The notes below the pieces were generated by a model. The model was not told the DNA's origin. It made no database searches and saw only the letters and a list, made by a program, of their open reading frames with translations. A DNA stretch of 64,000 nucleotides from assembly GCA_905221605.1 (NCBI GenBank), contig CAJNDS010000302.1, forward strand, positions 522,450 to 586,449, given 5' to 3'. Position 1 is the stretch's first letter; every line of letters begins with the position of its first letter. Positions 31,335 through 40,360 of the stretch are shown in pieces. The translations under genes were made by a program, and so were the position numbers. This stretch comes from Symbiodinium natans. Lineage: Eukaryota; Sar; Dinophyceae; Suessiales; Symbiodiniaceae.

Positions 31335-32120
31335 CTACTCCTCGTCCGAGGGTCCTGTCAGGTCGATAATTGGCGCGTGCGTAGGTATGCCCGATTTGTC
31401 GCGGGGCGAACTGTTTCCGGGAGCCCTCAGCATGTCCAGGACTGTTGGGGTGTAGGGACCAGGGCGTTGGGTTTGGGAGCGGCCGGGCTTGGGTTTGAGG
31501 GGTGGCAGTACAAAGCCCAATTCCAGCAGGTTCCACCTACTGCTGGGTTCCCATGTGTCTAAGGTGGGGGAAGACCGGGCCACTAATACAACTCTGCGTG
31601 TGTCCTCGGTCCACGGTGTGCCCGCGTGCAACAGGTTAGTGGCATCGAAGACTAGCGGCGAGTCAATGGGTCGGATCACGCCTCTCTCCGACCCTAGTAA
31701 CTCATGGCCCTCTGGGTCTTGGATCCACAGCCCGCCTCCTTGGTTAACCGTGAGCGACACGAGGAGTGTAGGGTGGATGCCGTTATTATCCCGGTGGGGC
31801 TTGAGGTTACCCCCTTCTCTCACTAGTATGGTGTCGAAGAGGAACCCAGGGGGAGAGATGCCCTTGACGAACTCCGTAAGAACCCGGGTGGTCCAGGGAA
31901 GTTGTTGGGCAGCTACACTGAGAGTGTTTCGCAGTCTGGGGTTGATGCCAAAAACCACATGTCTATCCCGTGGGCCTCCCGTGTGTATGAGCTTTGTGGG
32001 GACTTTTTCCCATAGCGTCAGGACATCTTGCTTGTCCAGGGGATCAGAGCGTTCTAGGACCTTCCCTTCCCACAGGCACCTGGCACGCATCTCGCAAGAG
32101 TGAGTGGGGTGCATGGGCAT
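31335..32120 (-). CDS. LINE ORF4: 2-oxoglutarate/Fe(II)-dependent dioxygenase-like protein
   Basis: 261 residues from the ATG at 32120-32118; the frame is open 21 codons further, but only to a TTG. The double-stranded beta-helix signature is clear: HxD at about residues 109-111 (LKPHRDNN), distal His at about 165 (NLLHAGTPW) and the 2-oxoglutarate-binding Arg at 175/176 (TRRVVLV), with GGGLWIQDPEG between. Spacing fits 2OG/Fe(II) oxygenases of the AlkB, prolyl-hydroxylase and related types. The substrate cannot be told; nucleic-acid demethylation or protein hydroxylation are both possible. The last residues, PIIDLTGPSDEE, form a hydrophobic core plus acidic tail, like a SUMO-interaction motif. 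It lies between ORF3 and ORF5. A dioxygenase inside a LINE is unusual. Confidence 0.82.
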   Translation of the reverse strand: MPMHPTHSCEMRARCLWEGKVLERSDPLDKQDVLTLWEKVPTKLIHTGGPRDRHVVFGINPRLRNTLSVAAQQLPWTTRVLTEFVKGISPPGFLFDTILVREGGNLKPHRDNNGIHPTLLVSLTVNQGGGLWIQDPEGHELLGSERGVIRPIDSPLVFDATNLLHAGTPWTEDTRRVVLVARSSPTLDTWEPSSRWNLLELGFVLPPLKPKPGRSQTQRPGPYTPTVLDMLRAPGNSSPRDKSGIPTHAPIIDLTGPSDEE

Positions 32121-32986
32121 GTACGACTGCGTATACTGGATTAGTGTGACAGTTCGGCATAGGAACAAGCTAGGGTTGAGCAACTAAACGGCTACCACCT
32201 CCTAGGCATGAGCGTGTGTTTGCGGCTGCTCCCGACGCACATCATCCTGGGGCTCCAAGGGGGTTCACAGTTCACTACTTCCCATGCTGCTGTGTTCTGG
32301 TTTTTTTTTGGGTTTTTTTTTGGGGGTGGCACGGGGAATACAACGGGGGTGGGTGGGAGGTCACGTGCAGCGCGAGGGTTGTTCGAGGTATCAGGTATCC
32401 GTATTGGGTGTCGGACGAGGACAGGCACATATTATTAGTTGTGGTTAGGGGGTGGGGGGCAAAGGGGAAGGGCTAGCGAAAGGAACTCATATTTCTCCCT
32501 TTTGCGGCGTTGTCTGCTCTGCGCTGTCCTGATTGTTCTGCCCCCCCCCAGCTATGCATTTCTTGGGGGGATAGCAGCGTGTTTATACAGAGGCCCCTGT
32601 GCAAATTACGAATTACAAGGCGGTCTGTTCCTACCCGAATTGTTCTGCATCAAATTGTTGTGGTGTCAGAGTTTGCAGGGGGTCGGGGTGGGGGGAAAGT
32701 GCAAGGGCTTACCTAAAGACACGACACCACTCTGACAGGTCTGACTAAGTGCGTGCATCAAATTGGCATCCCATCGTGCATGCATCTGAATTGAGTTCGG
32801 GACTTCAGGATAGGGCAGGAGGGCCAGATGAAGGAAATACGCGGGCATGCGGGAAGCAAGGTTAGGGGTTTGGGCCATTCCCTCAGTGCATCGAATTACT
32901 GCAGTCGGGGCCGTCCGACACACTGTAAACGGGGCATACATGGTACTCGGGCACCAGAAAGCGCCCGCACAAAGGTGAGACGTCAC
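32121..32986 (-). other. Spacer between LINE ORF3 and ORF4
   Basis: About 870 bp. The sense strand has A9-CCC-A9 at 32321-32301, a G-run at 32553-32546, and TGCATGCAT at 32777. The frame after the ORF3 stop (TGA then GTG) stays open for 106 codons but has no domain features. Confidence 0.5.
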
Positions 32987-34192
32987 TCAGTCCCTGACCA
33001 CGCGAAAGCCATTGGCGTGCAGGTAGGTCAGCACTTCCTGGGGATGAGGCTCCGGCACCACCCGGTAAGTGGGGCTTCTGAACGATTGGTCCGAGAGTCG
33101 GAGCGTGTATGGCGGGTCAGTCGCCGGCCCTGGCCCCCCCGTTGCCGGCGGGGTCATGGCTGGGGGTACATTCCCGGCTCTGACGGGGGGCCGTCTGAAC
33201 GGGGCCCCCCCCTCGCGGCGCTGGTCCTCTCTGAGCTCCCCAACATGTTGATTGACCTCATGCAGGCACGCAAGCGTCGCCTCCATCTGGTCCTTGATGC
33301 CGCATAGGAGCTGCGCATGCTGTGGGCGCATCTCGTCGTGTCCTTGCTTGAGTTCGTAGAGTTGTCCCTCTTGTCGCTCACTCGCTTTGACGATGGGCTC
33401 GAGCTCGTGCAGGATGGCTTGGGCGTCTTTTGCAAAAGCGAGCAGCGTGTCTGTCCGCGTTCGAACATCATCCCTGACCTCCTGCATGAGGCTCTTGACG
33501 TCCTTGATCCTGTCCAGGTTCAACTGGAACTGCGCTTGCATGGCCGACAGGGTCTTCTGGGTATCGTCCATAGAGCTGCGCACTGTCTTAGAGGTGGCCA
33601 GCGCCTCATGCACTTTGCCGGGCAGGTCGGCAAGCTTGCCCTCCATGGTGGTCAGGCGCTTCTCCATCTGCGTGACATTGGTAGCAATGAAGGCGCCACG
33701 CTTGTCCGCCTCGGTGAGCAGCGCATGAACCTTCTTGAGGTCGGCGTCCGTCACCTTTTTATCCATGGCATCCGTCTTCTTGGAAAGGATGTCCGTCTTC
33801 GCCGCCACCAGTAGTTCAATCTCCTTGAGCTTCTGCACGACCCCGTTGACGCCGTCTTGGGTCTGTCCAAGGCTTTTTTCCAGCACCGCCAGGCGATTGC
33901 CATCCGTGCTGGCCGTCCCCGCTGTGGTTCCCGCGGCTGCGACTTGTTCCACTCTGTCCGTCATCTTCTGCAGCTGCGTGGTCACCTCCATCTCGTGGCC
34001 CCGCATCATGGACGCCATAGCCGCTTCATGGCGCTGGATCATGTTTTCCAGCCGGTCGACATGCGCCGGAGGTTGAGCAGTGGCCACCCGGTGCTTCCTG
34101 CACGTGAGGCACTGGGTCAGCAGCACAAGTACGGCGAGTCCCGCGGCCACGGCTGTCGGTGCATCCATCTGCACGTCGAGAGGCACCTCCAT
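32987..34192 (-). CDS. LINE ORF3: membrane-anchored coiled-coil protein
   Basis: 401 residues from an ATG at 34192. Residues 12-30 (APTAVAAGLAVLVLLTQCLT) form a single hydrophobic segment followed by CRKHR, a typical signal-anchor with positive residues on one side. Residues about 43-320 are almost entirely helical and charged with repeated heptads (ENMIQRHEAAMASMM; LGQTQDGVNGVVQKLKEIEL; MEKRLTTMEGKLADLPGKVH), a long coiled coil. A Pro/Gly-rich linker follows, then a short C-terminal segment (HPQEVLTYLHANGFRVVRD). No family is recognised. The layout, one membrane anchor plus a long rod, recalls structural or envelope-like accessory proteins of some retroelements, but that is only an analogy. 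Confidence 0.7.
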   Translation of the reverse strand: MEVPLDVQMDAPTAVAAGLAVLVLLTQCLTCRKHRVATAQPPAHVDRLENMIQRHEAAMASMMRGHEMEVTTQLQKMTDRVEQVAAAGTTAGTASTDGNRLAVLEKSLGQTQDGVNGVVQKLKEIELLVAAKTDILSKKTDAMDKKVTDADLKKVHALLTEADKRGAFIATNVTQMEKRLTTMEGKLADLPGKVHEALATSKTVRSSMDDTQKTLSAMQAQFQLNLDRIKDVKSLMQEVRDDVRTRTDTLLAFAKDAQAILHELEPIVKASERQEGQLYELKQGHDEMRPQHAQLLCGIKDQMEATLACLHEVNQHVGELREDQRREGGAPFRRPPVRAGNVPPAMTPPATGGPGPATDPPYTLRLSDQSFRSPTYRVVPEPHPQEVLTYLHANGFRVVRD

Positions 34193-34500
34193 GGTAGGCC
34201 TAGGGAGGTCTAGATACCACGGGTCACAGCTGTGCTGGGAAAGCGGGAGCGGATACGGCTGCGTCAGTTTGTGTGGTCGTCCCGCCCCCCCCCCCCTCCC
34301 ATTTTACTTGCTAACACAGACACCACTAGGAATCAGCATGCTACGGGATGGGGCGTCAAGGGGGGGGGGGGTTGGGTGGTCGACCAGGAGGACAGGTACA
34401 TATGCTGCGCAGAGTCAGGTGGTTCGTAGGGACTTATGTTCGCATTCCGGGGGGGCTAGAGGCGTTGCACTCCGTACAGGGGACATGTCAAGTCGGCATT
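34193..34500 (-). other. Spacer between LINE ORF2 and ORF3
   Basis: Non-coding, with two G/C homopolymers (34287-34298 and 34361-34370). The sense strand just before the ORF3 ATG is pyrimidine-rich with AG dinucleotides, so a trans-splice acceptor is possible but not demonstrable. Confidence 0.5.
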
Positions 34501-37500
34501 CTACCAAAGAGTCGGCAATCGGGTGGGCACTTCGGAATTCCCTGTGAAGAAGGACCGGCTGTATTGCGCGTTACGGTAGACTACTCGGTGGTGGGGAAAG
34601 TCTCTTGCAGCCCCGGCCGCCCTATCAGCAGCCTCATTGAGGGGATGTCCCTGGTGGGACCTGACATGTCTGAGGTCTACGCGCCCTCTGACCTTAGTCC
34701 ATTGACTGAGGAGGCCGGCTAGTTCCCCTGCCCAGATGGTGGTGTGTGCCTGTCCCTCCAAGATTTGCAGGACCAGCAGCGAGTCTATGCACAGCGTGAC
34801 CGGTACATGCGGGCAGTGTTTGAGCAAAACGTCTGCCATCTGTAGAGCCTTAGTCGCTGCATGCATTTCCGCTCTGTTGTTGGTGCATCTGCCGGGCAAG
34901 GCTTGCTGGCAGTACACCTCATCACCTGGGAGAGTGCCATAGGGTGGGAGCACCACGACCCCGATGCCCCCCCTGTCGTCCTTAGCACTACCGTCACACG
35001 CAATTTGGAAACCTTCAGGTGGGTCTTCATCACACGTAGACGTCGGTATCTGCTTGAAGGAGGCTTCATACGGCTCGTCGACAGGGGGGTGGACTGCAGG
35101 AAGAAGTGAGAATGTCTCCCCTATCTGAACCAGCATGCGGTTGTGCAGGTCAACACAGTGCACATCCGGGTACCATCTGTCTGGTGTTTTGAGGACATGT
35201 GAGGCCCACCGGTGCACAAAGCTGTCCCAAGCAGTCCTGGACTGTGCCTGCTGGTGCCAGAACAGAGGCTCCGTGGGCCGTCTGACAGTGCGCCAGGCAA
35301 GGTCCAGATATCTGGATGTGTCGGGCCAGTTTCCAAGTGTTCGTCTGTCAGTTCCTTCATGGACTAGGAGCCAGGCCGAACCTCGGAGGGGGAGCACTTT
35401 ACGAATGGGGTGGTGCGCGTCCGGACCCATCCTAGCAGCATGCCCCCAGTACCTCATGAAACATGTCATGTGCGCCGAGCTCCAGGGCCTGTGTTCACAT
35501 ACCTGGGCCGCCATCTTCGAGGCCTTGCGCCTGCTAATCCAGTTACTAGTAGTTGCAGACGAGAGAGGATCTAGAGACAAGCCGGCCATCATGGTGAGGA
35601 AATTGCACTGCACAACATCTAGAAGTCTTCTGACCGCAGACACCGGTCGGATCGCTGCCGAAAGCCATTTCCACTTACCAGTAACGAACGAATCGAAGAG
35701 TCTGAGCCTTTTCTGGAGGGGGGCACTGCATCTACACAGGAAAGAGAAGTACCCGAAAAATGCATGTGTCGTCCGGACTAGGCGGTGTCGCAGAGTGTCC
35801 TGGCAAGACAGTCCGAAACCGATCAAAATTCCCAGGAATAGGAGCGTGGGGGTGCTCTGGAGGGGGGCAGGGAAACCCTCCGGATGGATCGTGCGTTCCG
35901 GCAGATCCGGCGACTTCATGTAGTGACACTTCTCGGGAGACAGCCGCAGTCCTATGGTCTGGAGCAGTGCACCAAGCTCCTGTATCATGCGGGAGAGTTG
36001 TTCCTGGGACGTAGCTAGCAACACTATATCATCCGCAAAGATAAGTGCGTACAGCGCGCGCCCTGTGTTGGGGTCTCTTATCCATGTGTGCTCACCTCGG
36101 TTTTCCCACTGGCACAGCAGAGGGCCTATGTAGTGGTCTAGGACATGTGCAAACAACTCAGCCGAATAAGAGGATCCTTGGAGGACTCCCCTTCGAAGGG
36201 GTTGAGTCCAGCTCCTGCCACAAATCGACAGCGTGACCTCCGACTTAGTTATAATGTCCAGCAAGAGCCTGGACTCCTGCATGGCTGGGAGTGTGGTCAG
36301 GAAGCGGCTGATGGCCGCATGCTCCAATGTGTCAAAGGCCTGTGAGATGTCTAGTTTCCCGATCACCAAGGGGAGCTTCCATGCCTGTGAGAGCTGCACC
36401 GTCCTCTGCAGGGCCAGGGACCCGTCCAGGGTCTGTGCCCCGGGTAGGCCCGACAACTGACCTGTGGTCATCGCGGGGAAGTGGGGCCGCAATCGGAGGA
36501 TGAGTATCTTGGAGAAGAGCTTTCCCGCCGCGCTGGACAGGACTATGGGCCTCAGGTGTTTGGGCTCAGAGGGCTCTTTTTGCTTGGGCAGCAGGGCAAC
36601 TTGCGAGGCAAGCCATCGCTTAGGGACCTGACTCTCACCAATTAGAACACTATTGAAGAAGTCAATGATGTGAGGGGCAAAGGCTGTCTGCAAGGCTACG
36701 CTGAAGAATTCATACGGCATGCCATCCGGGCCACAGCTCTTGCCAGCCTTGCATGTGGCGAGCACCCCCTCCAACTCTAAGTGGGTGATGAGCTCCGGGG
36801 CCGGCACATTAGGGAGGGCAGATTCCAGCATGGCTCGGGGCACTGCAGGGGGGTGCAGGAGTGTGGAACTGTATTTGCGATCATAAAAACGTCGCAAGTC
36901 TCTCTCTGCTACTTCTACCCCCCCGGCCCGAAAGGCGTACGTGGTGTGCGTGGCGCAAACACTGTGCCTGCGCCTGAAATAGGCTATGGCATGGTAATCG
37001 CCCGCAGCACCTCTCTGGAGCAGGCTGGTTCTCCACTCTCGCTTCTCCCTTGCCCTGGTTTGTGCTATCTCCCTCCCCAGTTCCCGCGCCCGAGCACCAT
37101 TCTCCCGTTTTCGCATTCGGATGAGTTCCTTGATGTGAGGGGAGTCTCTGTACCTACAGCTGACAGGTCTGTAGCAGCACTGGGCCGCCAAACTCTCAAG
37201 AACGTCCTGAGAGATAGGCCCGGCATCGTCCGCATCGTCAACGTCAGCCCCTGACTGGTCTAAGAGTGGCACCGCCTTAGCTGCATCCACTCTCCAAACC
37301 CCACACTTCGTGGGCTGTCCTCGCCAGCGGCGTCTGATGTGCAGGGCCGACTGCACGCAGACCGTGCACAGGCGGTGGTCAGAGCCTAATATCTCAGCTG
37401 TGTCCTCATGGACTTCCTGTCGGAGCGTCCGTTGTCCCGGCAATCTGTAGAGGAGATAGTCTATCCTCGACTCAGAACCTCGCGAGTTGGTCCACGTGGC

Positions 37501-38091
37501 CCTATCCGGAAAGGTGTGGCTGAGGCCTAGTTCATCTACGAGGAAGTTGAGGAGGACTACTCTCCCATCGGGGTCCTCAGATGAGCTCGTCGAGAGTGGT
37601 GCATGCATTAATTCCAAATTAAGGTCCGCGCCAATTAAGATGCTATCAAAATATCTCACGTGTTCAAGGAGGGCCTGCAAAGCAGAATTCTGGGCATACC
37701 AAACTTCCATGCAATCTTCCCTTTGGGAATGGGGGTAGTGCAAGCTAATTACGAAAGTGCTGGCCCCGCCCTGCTTCAATTGGACCGACAAGCCTGCGGG
37801 CAGCACCTGAACGCGGGTTGCTTGGGCAAAAACATGTGTAGGCATCAAGACGGCCATCCCTCGGAACGAGTCCGGGGGGTTGGCCAAAACTGCCATGTAG
37901 GCCTGACCAGCCATGAAAACTTCCTCATGTCCCCAGCCATTGACTGGGAGTGTGAGTCCTCCGAGCTCCTGCAGGCACACAAAATCCACGCCTTTTCCGT
38001 AGACTGTGTCCCAAACAGTCGAGAGGTCAGCAAGGGATTTGCCTCTCATGTTCCACGTCCCTACCTCCACTGCTTTACTCTGACTTCCTAG
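34501..38091 (-). CDS. LINE ORF2: APE endonuclease - reverse transcriptase - RNase H polyprotein
   Basis: 1189 residues counted from a GTG at 38070, and open without interruption back to the ORF1 stop (38094-38092), seven codons upstream. Endonuclease 1-240: TWNMRG (N7), CLQE (E34), GADLN (D149) and GSDH (230-231). Reverse transcriptase about 430-780: GPDGMPYEFF, the catalytic LDISQAFD (573-580) and FADD (678-681). RNase H about 1020-1150 with the four acids in DGSA (1026), NRAE (1068), IDS (1096) and NEAAD (1149). This enzyme nicks the target, copies the RNA by target-primed reverse transcription and removes the template. The first in-frame ATG (38049) lies after the conserved Asn of endonuclease motif I, so AUG initiation would give a damaged domain. 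Readthrough from ORF1 is the better explanation. RNase H points to the I/R1-like side of LINEs. Confidence 0.95.
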   Translation of the reverse strand, partial: LGSQSKAVEVGTWNMRGKSLADLSTVWDTVYGKGVDFVCLQELGGLTLPVNGWGHEEVFMAGQAYMAVLANPPDSFRGMAVLMPTHVFAQATRVQVLPAGLSVQLKQGGASTFVISLHYPHSQREDCMEVWYAQNSALQALLEHVRYFDSILIGADLNLELMHAPLSTSSSEDPDGRVVLLNFLVDELGLSHTFPDRATWTNSRGSESRIDYLLYRLPGQRTLRQEVHEDTAEILGSDHRLCTVCVQSALHIRRRWRGQPTKCGVWRVDAAKAVPLLDQSGADVDDADDAGPISQDVLESLAAQCCYRPVSCRYRDSPHIKELIRMRKRENGARARELGREIAQTRAREKREWRTSLLQRGAAGDYHAIAYFRRRHSVCATHTTYAFRAGGVEVAERDLRRFYDRKYSSTLLHPPAVPRAMLESALPNVPAPELITHLELEGVLATCKAGKSCGPDGMPYEFFSVALQTAFAPHIIDFFNSVLIGESQVPKRWLASQVALLPKQKEPSEPKHLRPIVLSSAAGKLFSKILILRLRPHFPAMTTGQLSGLPGAQTLDGSLALQRTVQLSQAWKLPLVIGKLDISQAFDTLEHAAISRFLTTLPAMQESRLLLDIITKSEVTLSICGRSWTQPLRRGVLQGSSYSAELFAHVLDHYIGPLLCQWENRGEHTWIRDPNTGRALYALIFADDIVLLATSQEQLSRMIQELGALLQTIGLRLSPEKCHYMKSPDLPERTIHPEGFPAPLQSTPTLLFLGILIGFGLSCQDTLRHRLVRTTHAFFGYFSFLCRCSAPLQKRLRLFDSFVTGKWKWLSAAIRPVSAVRRLLDVVQCNFLTMMAGLSLDPLSSATTSNWISRRKASKMAAQVCEHRPWSSAHMTCFMRYWGHAARMGPDAHHPIRKVLPLRGSAWLLVHEGTDRRTLGNWPDTSRYLDLAWRTVRRPTEPLFWHQQAQSRTAWDSFVHRWASHVLKTPDRWYPDVHCVDLHNRMLVQIGETFSLLPAVHPPVDEPYEASFKQIPTSTCDEDPPEGFQIACDGSAKDDRGGIGVVVLPPYGTLPGDEVYCQQALPGRCTNNRAEMHAATKALQMADVLLKHCPHVPVTLCIDSLLVLQILEGQAHTTIWAGELAGLLSQWTKVRGRVDLRHVRSHQGHPLNEAADRAAGAARDFPHHRVVYRNAQYSRSFFTGNSEVPTRLPTLW

Positions 38092-38097
38092 TCACTT
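38086..38097 (-). promoter_or_regulatory. In-frame UGA CUA G readthrough signal between ORF1 and ORF2
   Basis: Sense strand AAG TGA CTA GGA: the ORF1 stop is followed by CTAG, and ORF2 continues in the same frame. UGA-CUAG is the strongest known eukaryotic stop-codon readthrough context, used by alphaviruses and by several animal genes. It would make a small share of ORF1-ORF2 fusion, like viral Gag-Pol. Confidence 0.7.
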
Positions 38098-40218
38098 TTG
38101 CCCCGGTCCTGGATTGGCCTGCAACCATCTGTCCCAGAGACCAGGCAAGGACTCCGACGGGCGGCCTGTTGCCCTGTGGAAGAGATGCGCAGACAAGACC
38201 CATCCCGTGTGGTCGCCCCTGTTGTCTTGCAAGAAAACGTCGTGTTCATTGGGTTGTCCCAAATTTCGGGCTTCCAACACGACATTGATACGCCCATCCA
38301 CGAAGACTGTCCCCGTTCTCCAATAGATCTCGCCTTTCGGCGCAGCCCTCCCCTCCCATGCATCAAGCCAACAGATGAACTCCTTGACCTGAACCAGGCC
38401 CCTAATCTTCGCCCGGTCCTCAGGAGTGCGGTTTCTAGTGGCCCATAGGGCACGGTCTTCAGAACCCGGGAGCTTACTACGGAAACCGACGGCTTTCAGC
38501 CGCGTAAGAACGCTCCCCTGAAAGTTTCGCATGTCGGGGATGCTTTTGAGGTGTGTAGGGAACTTGAGGTTGACTCGGACGACCCTAGTTCTCCCTTGGG
38601 GCCCCTCAAAGTCACCCATGGCATCCTGGAGCCCAGCCTGTTGAAAGAGGAGCTCAACCTCCGCTTCTGCTTCATCCGAGCGGGCATCCTCCCACCCCCC
38701 TACTACTACCTGGAGCTCTTCTTCGACTTCCATCACCCTGTCTGAGCGTGGGGAACGGTCCCCATTGCGGCCGTATCGGCCGGATCCAAAAGAGAAGCCT
38801 CTTGACCCGGGCGAACGGTCTCGTGGTGGGGGTGTCGGGCTACGGCTTGCCTCTCTCTGCATGCTATCCAAACGTGTCTCAAGCTCCTTGACGCGTCTGC
38901 TAGTGTCATCCTGGAAGGCTGCATGCTTGTTGAAGGTACTTTGGGTAAGTTCATGCAGAGTCGTGTGCTCCCTCACCGCGCACTCCAAAGTCTCTATACG
39001 AAGTTCTTGCCCCCTAACCTCCGTCTCGATGACATCTAGTGACCTGTTCATTTTGCTTTGTCTCTCCCCAAACTGATTTTGTTTCACGTGCAGGGACTGC
39101 ATGCTGTCCATGAGGCTTTGAACCCAGCTCGGCGTTTGGGAGGCTGTAGGTGCGCCCATGACCTCCCCTCCTCCCACCGCGCCAACTCCCCCTCCTCCCA
39201 AGGCCTGCCCCGACCGGCTACACGCGTTGACGAGTTCGTCCTCCTCACCCGCGTCCGCAATAGAAAACCGCACGGGAGGTGTCCTGGCGGCCCCTGGGCC
39301 TACCCCAAACATGGGGGCATTCACGGGGCCGCCGCTTTGTGGGGCTAGCGTGCCGGCGTTCGGGAAGTCATGCGAAACCTTGGGCTTCTTTGCTTGCTCC
39401 TCGTCCGAGGAAAGGCCATGGCGGGCGCGAGGATGCATTAGTGTTTTCGGGGGGGTTTCCAGAATAGCCCCATGGTGCACATTAAGGTGGTGCTTGGGAA
39501 CACCCAGGGGGGTGGCAGGAGCCATCGGAACATCCCCTACGTCCGCCTCTCTCTCAGGCGCACGATCCAGCTGCCTACCTCGCTCCTCAGGCCCTCGCAC
39601 GTCGCTGCCTGCTGCTGCCACATTGCGAGCCACACTGCTGCCCCTAGCATTTGGCGTGGAGAGGCTATCATGCAGACGCGAGACTCTCTCCATCGCTTCC
39701 TTTCTGGCATTCGGGGAACTCAGAACTTGGGGGTTGACCCTGACAGCACGCGATTGGTTGGGATAGGGTAGGGCGGGGAGATACGGAATCACTTCAGGGC
39801 TTTCGCGTGCGGTGGTAGCCCCTCCCCCCTCGACCCCGTCTCCTAAGTGAGGCATAGTGGGGAGCGCGGGGACCTCAGGCTCCAGTGGCGAGTCTCGCAG
39901 AGTCTGTTGGCTGTCACGCTCGTCGTCGTCATCGTCGTCGTCGTCATCAGCCGGCGCTTCCGTTGCTCCCGGCCCGGGGCGCTGAGAGACAGTATCAACA
40001 GGTGGCCATATACGTGTCTCCACGGAGGCGTTCAGTGAGGCGTCTTCCGCCGTCTCCCCTCCCCCCTTCATCCCCCCCGCACGCTCCCCGTTCATGGGCG
40101 TCGGGGTCGTAATCCCCCCCGTCATTGCCTCAGCCCCCTCTTCATCACTAACCAATTGCACGTCCCTCGGGTGGTCCCCTCGCTCATCCCCTCCATGGTT
40201 CCCATCCCGCACGGACAT
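38092..40218 (-). CDS. LINE ORF1: coiled-coil, RS-rich, RNA-binding-like protein
   Basis: 708 residues from an ATG at 40218. The first 360 residues are disordered-looking: a run of nine Asp (91-99) encoded by a GAC microsatellite, many Pro/Ser/Thr, and a possible nuclear localisation signal KKPK (277-280). Residues about 365-455 form a coiled coil (LMDSMQSLHVKQNQFGERQS). Residues 456-492 are Arg/Ser/Pro-rich. From 500 on there is a folded domain starting ELQVVVGGWEDARSDEAEAE and RTRVVRVNLKFP, which resembles the RRM-like part of LINE ORF1 proteins. ORF1 proteins trimerise, coat the element RNA and act as chaperones. The stop is TGA in a readthrough context, in frame with ORF2. The 5'UTR is 142 bp, from the spliced-leader relict. 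Confidence 0.85.
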   Translation of the reverse strand: MSVRDGNHGGDERGDHPRDVQLVSDEEGAEAMTGGITTPTPMNGERAGGMKGGGETAEDASLNASVETRIWPPVDTVSQRPGPGATEAPADDDDDDDDDERDSQQTLRDSPLEPEVPALPTMPHLGDGVEGGGATTARESPEVIPYLPALPYPNQSRAVRVNPQVLSSPNARKEAMERVSRLHDSLSTPNARGSSVARNVAAAGSDVRGPEERGRQLDRAPEREADVGDVPMAPATPLGVPKHHLNVHHGAILETPPKTLMHPRARHGLSSDEEQAKKPKVSHDFPNAGTLAPQSGGPVNAPMFGVGPGAARTPPVRFSIADAGEEDELVNACSRSGQALGGGGVGAVGGGEVMGAPTASQTPSWVQSLMDSMQSLHVKQNQFGERQSKMNRSLDVIETEVRGQELRIETLECAVREHTTLHELTQSTFNKHAAFQDDTSRRVKELETRLDSMQREASRSPTPPPRDRSPGSRGFSFGSGRYGRNGDRSPRSDRVMEVEEELQVVVGGWEDARSDEAEAEVELLFQQAGLQDAMGDFEGPQGRTRVVRVNLKFPTHLKSIPDMRNFQGSVLTRLKAVGFRSKLPGSEDRALWATRNRTPEDRAKIRGLVQVKEFICWLDAWEGRAAPKGEIYWRTGTVFVDGRINVVLEARNLGQPNEHDVFLQDNRGDHTGWVLSAHLFHRATGRPSESLPGLWDRWLQANPGPGQK

Positions 40219-40360
40219 AGGCAGTCAAGAGAACAGCACGTCGGCAAAGGGAGGACACAACTGGAGCAGGACCACAGAAGCAGGACGGGTAGGGGCTTGG
40301 GTCACTTACACAACGAGGCCTCCCCCAGAATCGTTGGCTATCCAGGGTCCGTCCTTAAGC
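40219..40360 (-). other. 5'UTR of the LINE
   Basis: 142 bp between the end of the spliced-leader relict and the ORF1 ATG; no upstream ATG frame of note. Confidence 0.6.

Noticed and set aside
32666-32986. Open frame continuing 106 codons after the ORF3 stop (TGA then GTG)
   Set aside because: The context after the stop lacks CUAG, the sequence has no domain features, and it has no ATG at its start. Treated as a chance extension.
33317-34213. Long plus-strand frames opposite ORF3 and ORF1 (for example 33317-33814, 39158-39766)
   Set aside because: They lie antisense to well-supported coding regions and are Leu/Arg/Ser-rich mirror frames without domains.
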